Source: Clostridia bacterium (GTDB taxonomy: Bacteria; Bacillota; Clostridia; Christensenellales; Aristaeellaceae). Taken from it: DNA of 64,000 bases. The stretch lies in the NCBI GenBank assembly GCA_900769875.1, contig CAAGII010000069.1, positions 21,242 through 85,241 on the forward strand, written 5' to 3'. The first letter of the stretch is position 1. Every line of letters begins with the position of its first letter. This document shows, piece by piece, positions 9,239 through 19,957 of this stretch. A model generated the notes under the pieces. The model was not told the origin of the DNA. It searched no databases and saw only the letters and a list, made by a program, of their open reading frames with translations. The translations under genes and the position numbers were made by a program.

Positions 9239-9314
9239 CTTTGTCTGCATGGCGCACAGGCTTACGGGAGCATCGGGCTGCCTGCGGGCGGACGGCTGCG
9301 GGGCTGCGTCAGGC

Positions 9315-11591
<2,277 letters not shown>

Positions 11592-11598
11592 GGGCGCC

Positions 11599-12447
11599 TC
11601 ACTTTCTTCGGACAGGAATTTGAATCTCGGTAAGCCACTCGTTCTCGCTCTCCCTGTTCCACACGCCGTCGATGTAGCTTTCCCGTACCTCGCCCGCGAT
11701 CCCGTAGCCGTTTTCCTCAATAAAGCGCAGCACGGTTTCATAGGACTGCGCCAGCGTGCGGTAGGAGCCGCAGTGGAACACGCAGGCTGCCTCAGTTTCG
11801 GGCAGGGTTTGGAAGCGCAGCGCTCCGGTCTCCTGCCTTGCCTCCGTGACGGCTTCGCAGATCTCGGCGGCAATGTCCGAATCTCTGTATTCCGGGTCAA
11901 GATAGCGCGTAAAGCAGTATTCCGGGAGAGCGCATGTGCAGCCCGCCTGTTCCATCAGCGCGCCCATCTCCGGCATGCGTTCAAACAGGCAGTCGTAGGA
12001 ATCCAGCTGCACGCGCATGCAGGCCACCGTGGTTTCCGGAATCGTCTTGACCAGCACCGGGGCGGACAGGCTTGCCCTGCGCCCTGCAAGATAGCCGTCC
12101 ACCACGGCGATCTGCGCGGTGAGGCCGGCGATGCGCGAAAGCAGCTCTGATTTCTTTTTCAGCAGCACCGCCTCCTCGTCCGCGCCCTCATGGATGCGCG
12201 CGATCTCCTCCAGCGTGAAGCCCGCCTGCTTGAGCGCGGTGATCTGGTGCAGCACCGCCATCTGGGAGAGCGTATAAAAGCGGTAGCCCGTATCCGGATG
12301 AATCACCGCCGGGATGAGCAGACCCTGCTCCTCATAGAAGCGCAGGGTCTTGACCGTGACATGGTTCATTGCTGCGAACATGCCGATTTTGTAGAGCGTG
12401 TCGCCGCTTTTGTCGGCGCAGGGCTTGTGTTCATGCTTCATATCCAT
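11599..12447 (-). CDS. MerR-family regulator with GyrI-like effector domain
   Basis: 282 residues from the ATG at 12447 (MDMKHEHKP), with GGGAG upstream. The N-terminal winged HTH (KIGMFAAMNHVTVKTLRFYEEQGLLIPA, then DTGYRFYT) is a clear MerR domain, followed by a dimerising helix at about residues 95-135. The C-terminal part (ETTVACMRVQLDSYDCLF to LTEIQIPVRRK) is GyrI/BmrR-like and probably binds small hydrophobic ligands. It lies between the ABC fusion remnant (5 nt gap) and the UvrA-like gene. A MerR-type operator lies upstream of the operon, so autoregulation and drug induction are expected. Confidence 0.9.
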   Translation of the reverse strand: MDMKHEHKPCADKSGDTLYKIGMFAAMNHVTVKTLRFYEEQGLLIPAVIHPDTGYRFYTLSQMAVLHQITALKQAGFTLEEIARIHEGADEEAVLLKKKSELLSRIAGLTAQIAVVDGYLAGRRASLSAPVLVKTIPETTVACMRVQLDSYDCLFERMPEMGALMEQAGCTCALPEYCFTRYLDPEYRDSDIAAEICEAVTEARQETGALRFQTLPETEAACVFHCGSYRTLAQSYETVLRFIEENGYGIAGEVRESYIDGVWNRESENEWLTEIQIPVRRK

Positions 12448-12452
12448 CCGAT

Positions 12453-12833
12453 TCACTCCCATCGAAAGGTTTTGACGGCGACAGTGGTGCATACGGCTGC
12501 GATGGCGATCAGGCACAGCAGCTGCGGGAAAAAATCATTATAGCACCCAAGGGACACGCTTTTCAAGAGCCTGATGCCCATGCCGAGCGGCGTCCAGCCG
12601 CCGATTGCGCGCAGCGGGGCGTCGCGCACTCCAGACCGAAGACGCGCGCTGCCGCTGTCGGGCTGCTTCAGCCCCAGTATCAGGTCGATGGTGGTGCTTT
12701 TGCCCGCGCCGTTGTGCCCCAGCAGCGTAAGCATCTCGCCCCGTTTCACATCAAAGGACAATTTGTCCACCACCCTGCGCCCCTGAAAGGATTTCGTCAG
12801 CTCCTTGACGCTGACAATGGGTTCATCCGCCAT
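12453..12833 (-). pseudogene. In-frame fusion remnant: ABC ATPase N-terminus joined to ABC permease C-terminus
   Basis: The frame encodes 126 residues from the ATG at 12833. Residues 1-64 are the start of an ABC transporter ATPase with Walker A GHNGAGKST. Around residues 64-75 the sequence changes, and residues 75-126 look like the last membrane segment and tail of an ABC-2 permease (FFPQLLCLIAIAAVCTTVAV). The Q-loop, signature, Walker B and most of the permease are missing. This is what a deletion running from within an ATPase gene into the following permease gene would leave. It is the first cistron after the MerR promoter. It cannot hydrolyse ATP; whether it is translated is unknown. Confidence 0.8.
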
Positions 12834-12866
12834 GGTTTTCGCCCCCCCTTTTATTGCTTCGGGCAG

Positions 12867-12898
12867 ATGATAGCACCTCCCCTTGGGGGGAGAGTCAA
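12867..12898 (-). promoter_or_regulatory. MerR-type promoter/operator with 20-bp spacer
   Basis: On the minus strand TTGACT (12893-12898) and TATCAT (12867-12872) are separated by 20 bp. The spacer contains the dyad CTCCCCCCAAGGGGAG. An over-long spacer filled by a GC-rich dyad beginning GACTCTCCCC is the hallmark of promoters untwisted by MerR-family activators. It should drive the fusion remnant, the MerR gene and the UvrA-like gene. Confidence 0.85.
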
Positions 12899-12983
12899 GA
12901 GGGTGCATGCGGTTTTTTGCAGATTTTTCCGGAAGGGATTTCCGCGGGAGCGACGAACTACAGACCCTGGAGGCGAGAGAATC

Positions 12984-14216
12984 ATGAATCAGCGCATCAG
13001 GCAGCACGCGGAAACGATCATCCATGAGGCGCTCCGTGCCGTCAGGCCCGATCAGGCGGTGGAGCGCGCGCTGGCGGGATGGCACGCGCCGGGCGACGTG
13101 TATCTGCTGGCGGTGGGCAAGGCGGCGTGGCAGATGGCGGATACGGCCATCCGCTGCCTTGGCGGCGCGATCAGGCGGGGCATGGTCATTACGAAGTATC
13201 GGCATGTGCCGCGTCCGCTGCCGGGTGTTGCATGCTATGAGGCAGGGCATCCGGTGCCGGACGAGGCATCCTTTGAGGCGACGCGGGCGGCGCTCGCCAT
13301 GACGGCGGAGCTTCAGCCCGGGGATACGGTACTGTTTCTCCTCTCCGGCGGGGGCAGCGCGCTGATGGAACTGCCAACCGTCGACGCTCAGGAGCTGCAG
13401 GACGTGACGCGGCAGCTGCTCGCCTGCGGCGCGGACATTGTGGAGATCAACACCATCCGCAAGCGGCTCTCGCAGGTCAAGGGCGGACGCTTTGCCGCGT
13501 GGTGCGCGCCCGCGCGGGTGCATACGATCGTGCTGTCCGACATCCTGGGCGATCCGCTGGATATGATCGCGTCCGGCCCGACCGTGCCGGATACCTCCAC
13601 ATGCGCGGACGCCGTGCGGATTGCGGAGAAATACCGCCTGCGCCTGAGCGCGAAGGCCATGCAATGCCTGCACGACGAAACGCCGAAGGATCTGCCCAAC
13701 GCGAGCGCGCAGGTGATTGGCAGCGTGCGTGAGCTCTGCCGGGCTGCGGATGAGGCATGCCGCAGCCTTGGCTATGAAACGGTGTTCCTGACCGACTGCA
13801 TGGACTGCGAGGCGAGGGAAGCGGGGCGCATGCTGGCCTCTGTGCTGAGAAGCCACGCGCGGGACGCGCGCAGGCTGGCCTTCCTTGCCGGAGGCGAAAC
13901 GGTGGTGCACCTGACGGGGCACGGGCTTGGCGGCCGGAATCAGGAGCTGGCCCTCGCAGCCGCGCAGGGCATCGACGGTTTATCGCGCGCCGCGGTGTTC
14001 AGCGTGGGCTCCGACGGCACGGACGGCCCTACCGACGCTGCCGGTGGCTATGTGGATGGCGACAGCCTTGGCGCCTTGACGGCGAAGGGACTCTCGCTTT
14101 CCGCCGTGCTTGAGGACAACGACGCCTATCACGCCCTGAAGGCGATCGACGGACTCATTGTGACCGGCCCCACAGGCACCAATGTCAACGATATTGCCGT
14201 GGCGCTGCTTGGATGA
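12984..14216 (+). CDS. Glycerate 2-kinase (GckA/MOFRL family)
   Basis: 410 residues from ATG 12984, preceded by GGAGGCGAGAG. The N-terminal half has LAVGKAAWQMA and the glycine-rich LFLLSGGGSALMELP. The middle has EINTIRKRLSQVKGGR, and the C-terminal MOFRL part has FLAGGETVVHLTGHGLGGRNQEL and SVGSDGTDGPTDAAGG. All are diagnostic of type-2 glycerate kinases, which phosphorylate D-glycerate to 2-phosphoglycerate. It is monocistronic, ending at a terminator at 14234. Its position next to a sugar operon carrying a 2-hydroxyacid dehydrogenase suggests the two meet at glycerate. Confidence 0.92.
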   Translation: MNQRIRQHAETIIHEALRAVRPDQAVERALAGWHAPGDVYLLAVGKAAWQMADTAIRCLGGAIRRGMVITKYRHVPRPLPGVACYEAGHPVPDEASFEATRAALAMTAELQPGDTVLFLLSGGGSALMELPTVDAQELQDVTRQLLACGADIVEINTIRKRLSQVKGGRFAAWCAPARVHTIVLSDILGDPLDMIASGPTVPDTSTCADAVRIAEKYRLRLSAKAMQCLHDETPKDLPNASAQVIGSVRELCRAADEACRSLGYETVFLTDCMDCEAREAGRMLASVLRSHARDARRLAFLAGGETVVHLTGHGLGGRNQELALAAAQGIDGLSRAAVFSVGSDGTDGPTDAAGGYVDGDSLGALTAKGLSLSAVLEDNDAYHALKAIDGLIVTGPTGTNVNDIAVALLG

Positions 14217-14233
14217 ACGGCGCCGCGGCACAG

Positions 14234-14258
14234 GCTCCCGCTGGTGGCGGGGGCTTTT
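14234..14258 (+). terminator. Intrinsic terminator after glycerate kinase
   Basis: GCTCCCGC pairs with GCGGGGGC (one wobble) around a TGGTG loop, followed by TTTTGT. Confidence 0.75.
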
Positions 14259-14302
14259 GTAGTGCGCGCGATGACGCCAATGGATGTTGATGTTTTTTCG
14301 TA

Positions 14303-14332
14303 TTGTCGGATTTGGCGGAAATAAGATATGAT
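14303..14332 (+). promoter_or_regulatory. Putative promoter of the sugar operon
   Basis: TTGTCG (14303-14308) and TATGAT (14327-14332), 18-bp spacer, 57 bp before the substrate-binding protein start. The -35 is weak, consistent with activated expression. Confidence 0.55.
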
Positions 14333-14388
14333 ATGCACAACGGAACAGCGTTCCAGTACCCAACAACCACACAGAAGGAGGTTATCCC

Positions 14389-15738
14389 ATGAAAATCCGC
14401 AAACTGTTGGCGCTCGTCCTGTCCCTCGCGATGGTGCTGCCGCTGCTGGCAGGCTCCGCCGCACTGGCTGATGACGTTCAGGTGATCCGGATGTGGTCCA
14501 ACGACCAGCACGATCAGGCGATCATCCGTCAGAAGATCGATGAGTTCAACGCCACCATCGGCAAGGAAAACGGCATTGCCGTGGAATACACCGTCTACGG
14601 CAGCGACTATTACACCACCCTGGACGTGGCCGTGTCCGCCGGTGAAGGCCCCGACATCTTCAAGTGCAACAAGATTGGCAATTACTCCGAGGCCGGCTAT
14701 GTGCTGCCCTGGGACGAGATCCCCGGTCTTGCCGACCTGATCGCCCGCCACGCGCCCTTCAACGCGCCCGGCTACGGCGAATTTGGCGGCCATACCTACG
14801 CCTGCCCCTTCCGCGTGACCACCTACGGCGTGGCATGCAACAAGGATCTGTTCGATCAGTACGGTGTGGAAATCCCCACGACCTGGGATGAAATGGAAGC
14901 GGCTGCTAAGGCCATCACGGATGCGAGCGGCGGCTCTGCCTACGGCTACGCGCTGGCGATGGGCTACGGCTCCTACCACTACTTCTATGTCACCCTGGCC
15001 AATGGCGCCAGCGTGGGCGACGAGTACTTCAACCACACCAGCGGCAGGTATGACTTCGAGTCGCTCGGCGGCTTCCTGCGCCATGTGCTGACCTTTGTCG
15101 AGGACGGCAGCATGTTCCCCGGCTACGAAACCATGACCGGCGACGTGGCCCGCGCGCAGTTCTCCGCCGGTACGGTGGCGATGATCGGCGCGATGTCCTC
15201 CGACGTGACCACCTTCAAGAACCAGTTCCCCTGCGACTTCGAGTGGGTCATGATTCCTTACCCCGTGGCTGACGCGGAGCATTCCTACAAGGAGCCGGTC
15301 GGCGTCTCCATGAGCTATGTCATCGGCGCCGCCGCTGCCGACTACACCGACAAGGTTGCCCTGTTCCTGAACTACCTCTACTCCGACGAGGTGTACATCG
15401 CCACCAGCGAGGCGCAGGTCGATATCGCGATCTTCAACGAGATTCTGGAGCAGTGCGATACCACCGCGATGGATCCCAACTGGCTGAGCTTTGCCAACAT
15501 GGACACCTTCTGCATCAAGTATCCCAATCCTGACAGCTACCTGACCATTGAGGGCGATACCTATCAGGACGTGATCGGCAAGATCCTCACCGGCGTTGAG
15601 AAGGATATCGACGGCGCGCTTGCTGCGCTGACGGTCAAGTACAACACCGCGCTGGACGCCGCCATCGCTGCGGGCAAGATCGATATCAACGATTTCATTG
15701 ATCCCGACATTGCCGCCAAGATGCAGGCTGCCAAGTAA
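14389..15738 (+). CDS. Sugar ABC transporter substrate-binding protein
   Basis: 449 residues. Signal peptide MKIRKLLALVLSLAMVLPLL with likely signal-peptidase-I cleavage after ALA (residue 27). There is no lipobox cysteine, which is unusual for a monoderm organism, so retention at the membrane must be by another means. The mature part has family-1 features (MWSNDQHDQAIIRQKIDEFN, SAGEGPDIFKCN, YGVACNKDLFDQYGVEIP). AAGGAGG precedes the ATG. It is the first gene of a long operon with two permeases and catabolic enzymes. A terminator-like stem after it would keep the binding protein more abundant than the permeases. The ATPase is not in the operon, so a shared MsmX-like ATPase is likely. Confidence 0.9.
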   Translation: MKIRKLLALVLSLAMVLPLLAGSAALADDVQVIRMWSNDQHDQAIIRQKIDEFNATIGKENGIAVEYTVYGSDYYTTLDVAVSAGEGPDIFKCNKIGNYSEAGYVLPWDEIPGLADLIARHAPFNAPGYGEFGGHTYACPFRVTTYGVACNKDLFDQYGVEIPTTWDEMEAAAKAITDASGGSAYGYALAMGYGSYHYFYVTLANGASVGDEYFNHTSGRYDFESLGGFLRHVLTFVEDGSMFPGYETMTGDVARAQFSAGTVAMIGAMSSDVTTFKNQFPCDFEWVMIPYPVADAEHSYKEPVGVSMSYVIGAAAADYTDKVALFLNYLYSDEVYIATSEAQVDIAIFNEILEQCDTTAMDPNWLSFANMDTFCIKYPNPDSYLTIEGDTYQDVIGKILTGVEKDIDGALAALTVKYNTALDAAIAAGKIDINDFIDPDIAAKMQAAK

Positions 15739-15744
15739 TGATGC

Positions 15745-15790
15745 AGGCACCTCCTTGATGGTGAAAGCTATCGGGGAGGTGCCTTTCTTT
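15745..15790 (+). terminator. Terminator/attenuator between binding protein and permeases
   Basis: AGGCACCTCC (15745-15754) pairs perfectly with GGAGGTGCCT (15775-15784), followed by TTCTTT. Its position inside an evident operon suggests partial termination, as in many sugar ABC operons. Confidence 0.8.
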
Positions 15791-15880
15791 CGGCAAGGCG
15801 GCCACTGGGCATGTTCGCCGCCTTCGCCCGCCGCACCGTGCCGCCGTGCGGTATACCTTGTAAGAAAGCTGGTATGCAAC

Positions 15881-16828
15881 ATGAAATCATCAGCCGCGAT
15901 ACCGCATGGAAAAAAGCACAGCCGCCTTTTGCAGAGCGACCGGATTCAGGAGGTTCTCATGATCGCTCCGATGACGATCGGCTTCCTGCTCTTCTCCGTC
16001 TACCCGATTCTCTGGGTGCTTCGCTGGTCCTGCTTTGATTACAACGGCTTTTCCGCGCCGGTGTTCACCGGCATGGAGAACTTTATCCGCGTCTTTACCC
16101 GCGATCCAAGCTACTGGAGCTCGCTGACCAATACGTTCATCATCGCGGGCATCAAGATGGTCATCGAAATCCCGCTGGCGCTGTTGCTGGCAGTGGCGGT
16201 CAACAGCCGAATCAAGGGCAGCGCATTCTTCCGCGTGGTGTACTTCATGCCCTCGGTGTTCAGCATTGCCGTGGTCGGCCTGATCTTTTCCATTCTCTTT
16301 AGCGCCTTCAACGGCATTGTCAATTCCGCGCTGCGCTCGCTTGGCATCATCAGCAGAAACATCAGCTGGTTTGGCGACAAGCAGCACGCAATGGCTGTGA
16401 TTATCCTGGTCTCCCTCTGGACGACCTTTGGCCTGAATATGATCTATTTCCTGACGGGATTGCAGAACATTCCCAAATCGCTGTACGAATGCGCATCCAT
16501 TGACGGCGCTTCCTCCACGCGGCAGTTTTTCTCCATCACCCTGCCGCTCATTTCGCCCACGCTGCAGCTGGTGCTGATGCTGAGCGTCCTGGGTACGATG
16601 AAAATGACCGACCTGATACTCGTGTTGACCAACGGAGCGCCGGGCGGTACGACGGAGGTCGTGATGACCTACATCTTCAAATACTTCTTCTCCTACGGTG
16701 AGAATGCGGCGCGTGATGTGCAGTTTGGCTACGCGTCCGCCATGGCTGTGGTGACAGCGGTGATTCTGGGCATTGTGACGGTCATCTATCTGCGCATATC
16801 CAGGAATATGCAGTCCATTGACGAGTGA
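15881..16828 (+). CDS. Sugar ABC transporter permease, MalF/UgpA-like
   Basis: 315 residues from ATG 15881. An ATG at 15959 has a better ribosome site (AGGAGG) but would remove the usual cytoplasmic lead (LLQSDRIQEVLMIAPMTIG), so the start is uncertain. Six membrane segments are visible, the first at FLLFSVYPILWVLRW. The EAA-type loop that contacts the ATPase is ECASIDGASSTRQFFSITLPL. It is followed 13 nt later by the partner permease. Together with the upstream binding protein it should import an oligosaccharide or glycoside of unknown identity. Confidence 0.9.
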   Translation: MKSSAAIPHGKKHSRLLQSDRIQEVLMIAPMTIGFLLFSVYPILWVLRWSCFDYNGFSAPVFTGMENFIRVFTRDPSYWSSLTNTFIIAGIKMVIEIPLALLLAVAVNSRIKGSAFFRVVYFMPSVFSIAVVGLIFSILFSAFNGIVNSALRSLGIISRNISWFGDKQHAMAVIILVSLWTTFGLNMIYFLTGLQNIPKSLYECASIDGASSTRQFFSITLPLISPTLQLVLMLSVLGTMKMTDLILVLTNGAPGGTTEVVMTYIFKYFFSYGENAARDVQFGYASAMAVVTAVILGIVTVIYLRISRNMQSIDE

Positions 16829-16841
16829 GGGGGCGGGGAAC

Positions 16842-17690
16842 ATGAAAAAGGCAGGCTCATATGCCGTAAAGGCGCTGATCTATCTTGCGCTGATCCTTGT
16901 GGCCTTCTTTGCGGTGTTTCCGGTGCTGTATATTCTCGCCGGCTCCTTCAAGACCAACAAGGAGATTCTGGTCGGCGGAACGGCGCTTTTCCCGAAGGAA
17001 TGGCAGTGGAGCAACTACACCCAGGCGTGGACGATCGCCAATTTCGGTCAACTGACCGCGAACAGCCTTCTGTACGCGCTGGTGATCGTGGTGGGCTGCA
17101 TTGTGACCAGCATCACCGCAGGCTATGTGTTCGCGCGCGGAAAGACGCGCTTCTCGCGTATTGTGTATGCCATGGTGCTGGGGTCGCTGTTCGTATCCAT
17201 CGGTACGCTTTCGCTCTACCCGCAGCTGCAGCTGGCCAAGGTGTTCGGACTTAACCGCACGCTGTGGGGGCCGATTCTCATCCGTGTGTTCGGCATGAAC
17301 GCGACGCAGGTATTCATTGCCACCGGCTTCATCCGTCAGCTCTCCAAGGAGATGGACGAGGCTGCGATGATCGACGGCTGCAGCTTCTTCAAAATTTTCT
17401 GGACGATCATCTTCCCGCTGTGCCAGCCGCTGATCGCCACCAATGGCCTGATGGCCTTCCGCACCGCGTGGAGCGACTATCTGCTGCCCTATGTGTTCAC
17501 CATTTCGGACAGGACGAAGTGGCCGCTGGTAGTCGGCGTCGTCAGCCTTAAGTCCAGCGGTGAAACGGCTTCCTCATGGAATCTGATGCTGGCGGGCATT
17601 AGCATTTCCATTCTGCCGATGCTTGTGGTATATTTGTTCCTGAACCGGTATTTTATCTCGGGTCTAACCGAGGGAGCCGTGAAAGGATAA
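16842..17690 (+). CDS. Sugar ABC transporter permease, MalG/UgpE-like
   Basis: 282 residues from ATG 16842 (MKKAGSYAVKAL), preceded by a G-rich ribosome site; an upstream TTG is unlikely. Six membrane segments. The EAA motif is MDEAAMIDGCSFFKIFWTIIFPL. The C-terminus YFISGLTEGAVKG is the standard ending of this subfamily. The gap to the next gene, a sensor kinase, is 6 nt. Confidence 0.92.
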   Translation: MKKAGSYAVKALIYLALILVAFFAVFPVLYILAGSFKTNKEILVGGTALFPKEWQWSNYTQAWTIANFGQLTANSLLYALVIVVGCIVTSITAGYVFARGKTRFSRIVYAMVLGSLFVSIGTLSLYPQLQLAKVFGLNRTLWGPILIRVFGMNATQVFIATGFIRQLSKEMDEAAMIDGCSFFKIFWTIIFPLCQPLIATNGLMAFRTAWSDYLLPYVFTISDRTKWPLVVGVVSLKSSGETASSWNLMLAGISISILPMLVVYLFLNRYFISGLTEGAVKG

Positions 17691-17696
17691 TCCGCT

Positions 17697-19286
17697 ATGT
17701 TTTACTCCATCGCGATCATGCTGATCTTTCTTGTGGTGCTGCTCGTGTTCGAGCCTCGAAGCCGTTACTCGTGGATGTTTGCCATCATGGCGCTTGGCGC
17801 GGTGATCGCGTTCTTCTTCATGATCCTGCAGATCAGCATCTTTGCGGACTATGGCACCTATCAGTCCCGGGAGATTCTCTACCGCATCGACCGGCAGATT
17901 TACCGGTTTGTCACGCGCCGCTTTTCCATCCCGTTCAAGCTCAACGTCCGTCTGATCAATTTGGGCATCAGCGTGTATCTGGTGGGTGTGACGCTGTTCA
18001 GCATCGAGACGGAGAGAAGCGTCCGCCACTCCCGTGAATTGAGGCGCAGCAGCAAGCACAGATGGGTGTACCTGTATCTGCTGCTGCCCATCCTGTCGAT
18101 TGTGGTCACCGACCCCATGATATCGACGCGCATGTACTTCGTCTACCACACCAGCTCGTGCAGGGAGGTTGTCTATAACCTCTTCAGGCTGCTGGAGATC
18201 ACCTACAAGCTGATTATCGCCGCGGCGCTCTTCTGGCCGTCGGTGATGCTGATGCTGGAGGCGCGCAAGCTGTCTGTAACGTTTTTGCAGAAGCGCATCC
18301 GCATGCTGGCCATCGGCATGGCGGTGGCGAACATCATGTTTTTCAGCTTTTTCTTCCTCGGTGCGTGCGGTATATCGGTCGATCAGGTGGTGCGTAGCGG
18401 CTTCTGGATCTTTGAAACCGTGAACGGCGTGATCCCTGTGGCGTACATGAACAGCTCGACCCTTGTGTTTCTGGTGATCGCCGCCATGGGCTTCATTCTG
18501 CTCAGCTGCCAGCTTGATCTGCTGATGACGCCGCTCACCGAGAAGAAAATCCGGCGCAATATCGTGGCGCTGAACGAAGCTATCGGCGAAAACCTGCATT
18601 CGCAGAAGAACCTTTTCTTCTCCATGCAGATCCTGACAGAGAAGATCATGCGCCATCCCGAGGCGGCGGCCATCCCCGAGGCGGAGCGGCTGCAGCGGCT
18701 GGTGAACGTGTCGCTGGATCGCGTGACCGAGATGCTCAACAACCTCAAAAATATCGACTGCCAGTATTACCAGCGCGATCTGCTGGGCGTGATCGATCAG
18801 GCGGTCAGGGCGGCGAATATCCCCGAGAGCATCCATGTTTCGTGGGAGAGGGAGCGCTACAGCGAGGCGCAGTATCAGGGCACCTACGACGGGTATTGTC
18901 TGGAGCAGGCGCTGGTCAACATCCTCAACAACGCGGTGGAGGCCATTCAGATCGCTGGCAGGGAAAAGGGGCGGATCACCGTGTCGCTGACGGGGTTCTT
19001 CCGCTGGTCTGTGCTGTGCATCACCGACAATGGCTGCGGTATCTTAAGAAAGGACAAAGCCTCCATCTTCGAGCCGCACTATTCCGGCAAGAAGGGCAAG
19101 ATGAACTGGGGACTGGGTCTGCCGTATGCCTACCGTGTGGTCAAGGCGCATCTGGGGCAGATCCGCATTGAAAGCAAGAGCAATGTGTATACATCTGTCA
19201 TTATTCTGCTGCCCGCGGATTCTGCTGGCCGGACAGGCAGGGACAGACGGAAGCATGCAAAGCCCGCAAAAGGGGGGAGACAATGA
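17697..19286 (+). CDS. Seven-TM sensor histidine kinase
   Basis: 529 residues. Seven hydrophobic segments fill about residues 1-275, ending with YMNSSTLVFLVIAAMGFILL. A DHp-like helix pair follows, with His301 in ENLHSQKNLFFSMQ as the probable phospho-acceptor. The HATPase domain shows ALVNILNNAVEAI, DNGCGI, the F-box region IFEPHYSGKKG and NWGLGLPYAYRVV. Its stop overlaps the start of the response regulator by ATGA, so the pair is translationally coupled. Lying between transporter and enzymes, it probably senses the sugar, its transport or a product, and controls the operon. The membrane part matches no sensor family I can name. Confidence 0.85.
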   Translation: MFYSIAIMLIFLVVLLVFEPRSRYSWMFAIMALGAVIAFFFMILQISIFADYGTYQSREILYRIDRQIYRFVTRRFSIPFKLNVRLINLGISVYLVGVTLFSIETERSVRHSRELRRSSKHRWVYLYLLLPILSIVVTDPMISTRMYFVYHTSSCREVVYNLFRLLEITYKLIIAAALFWPSVMLMLEARKLSVTFLQKRIRMLAIGMAVANIMFFSFFFLGACGISVDQVVRSGFWIFETVNGVIPVAYMNSSTLVFLVIAAMGFILLSCQLDLLMTPLTEKKIRRNIVALNEAIGENLHSQKNLFFSMQILTEKIMRHPEAAAIPEAERLQRLVNVSLDRVTEMLNNLKNIDCQYYQRDLLGVIDQAVRAANIPESIHVSWERERYSEAQYQGTYDGYCLEQALVNILNNAVEAIQIAGREKGRITVSLTGFFRWSVLCITDNGCGILRKDKASIFEPHYSGKKGKMNWGLGLPYAYRVVKAHLGQIRIESKSNVYTSVIILLPADSAGRTGRDRRKHAKPAKGGRQ

Positions 19287-19954
19287 TCCGCATTGTGGTG
19301 ATTGACGACATGGAGGAAATCCGGCTTCACCTGCAGGAGCAGCTTTCGCTGCAGGATGCCGGGCTGACGGTTGTGGGCACGGCGGAGGACGGTGAGCAGG
19401 GCGTCGAGCTGGTCAGCCGCCTCCTTCCCGACGTGGTTCTGGTGGACATCCAGATGAAGACGCGCACGGAGGGACTCTGGGCGATATCGCAGATCCATAC
19501 GAGATTCCCGGCGATTAAATGCATCGCCCTGACCATCCATGAGGACGAGGAGTTTATCTTCCGCGCGTACCTCAACGGCGCTTCGGACTACATCATCAAA
19601 ACCAGCCAGACAGAGCAGATTGTCAAGTCGATTCAGGCGGTGGTCAACAACCGCCTGCTCGTAAGACCCGAGGTTGCCGCGAGGCTGATTGAGGAATACC
19701 GCAGAACCGAACATCAGGAGGCACGAATCCATCAGACCATGCAGATCATGCTGATGATCAACGCCACCGAGTACGAGATTCTCAAAATGGCCTACGCGGG
19801 CCTCTCCTACAGGCAGATGGCCGAGCAGCGCTTTGTGGAGGAAACCACAATCCGCTCGCAGATCAATCATATTTTGAAAAAATTCGGAAAGAAACGTATG
19901 AAGGACGTTATCGCGGAGCTCAGGGAGCTGCGCGTGTTTGAAAGGGATGTGTAG
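19283..19954 (+). CDS. LuxR/NarL-type response regulator
   Basis: 223 residues. The receiver has VVIDDMEE, phospho-acceptor Asp55 in VVLVDIQMK, and the conserved Lys in YIIKTS. After a linker the C-terminal HTH (ATEYEILKMAYAGLSYRQMAEQ, then VEETTIRSQINHILKKFG) is a LuxR-type DNA-binding domain, somewhat diverged at its start. ATGA overlap with the kinase gene makes it the cognate regulator. It probably acts on the operon promoter near 14303. The next gene starts 3 nt downstream. Confidence 0.9.
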   Translation: MIRIVVIDDMEEIRLHLQEQLSLQDAGLTVVGTAEDGEQGVELVSRLLPDVVLVDIQMKTRTEGLWAISQIHTRFPAIKCIALTIHEDEEFIFRAYLNGASDYIIKTSQTEQIVKSIQAVVNNRLLVRPEVAARLIEEYRRTEHQEARIHQTMQIMLMINATEYEILKMAYAGLSYRQMAEQRFVEETTIRSQINHILKKFGKKRMKDVIAELRELRVFERDV

Positions 19955-19957
19955 CAT

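Noticed and set aside
12369..12983. N-terminal extension of glycerate kinase
   Set aside because: The frame is open upstream but runs antisense through the MerR gene and ABC remnant; family similarity begins at 12984.
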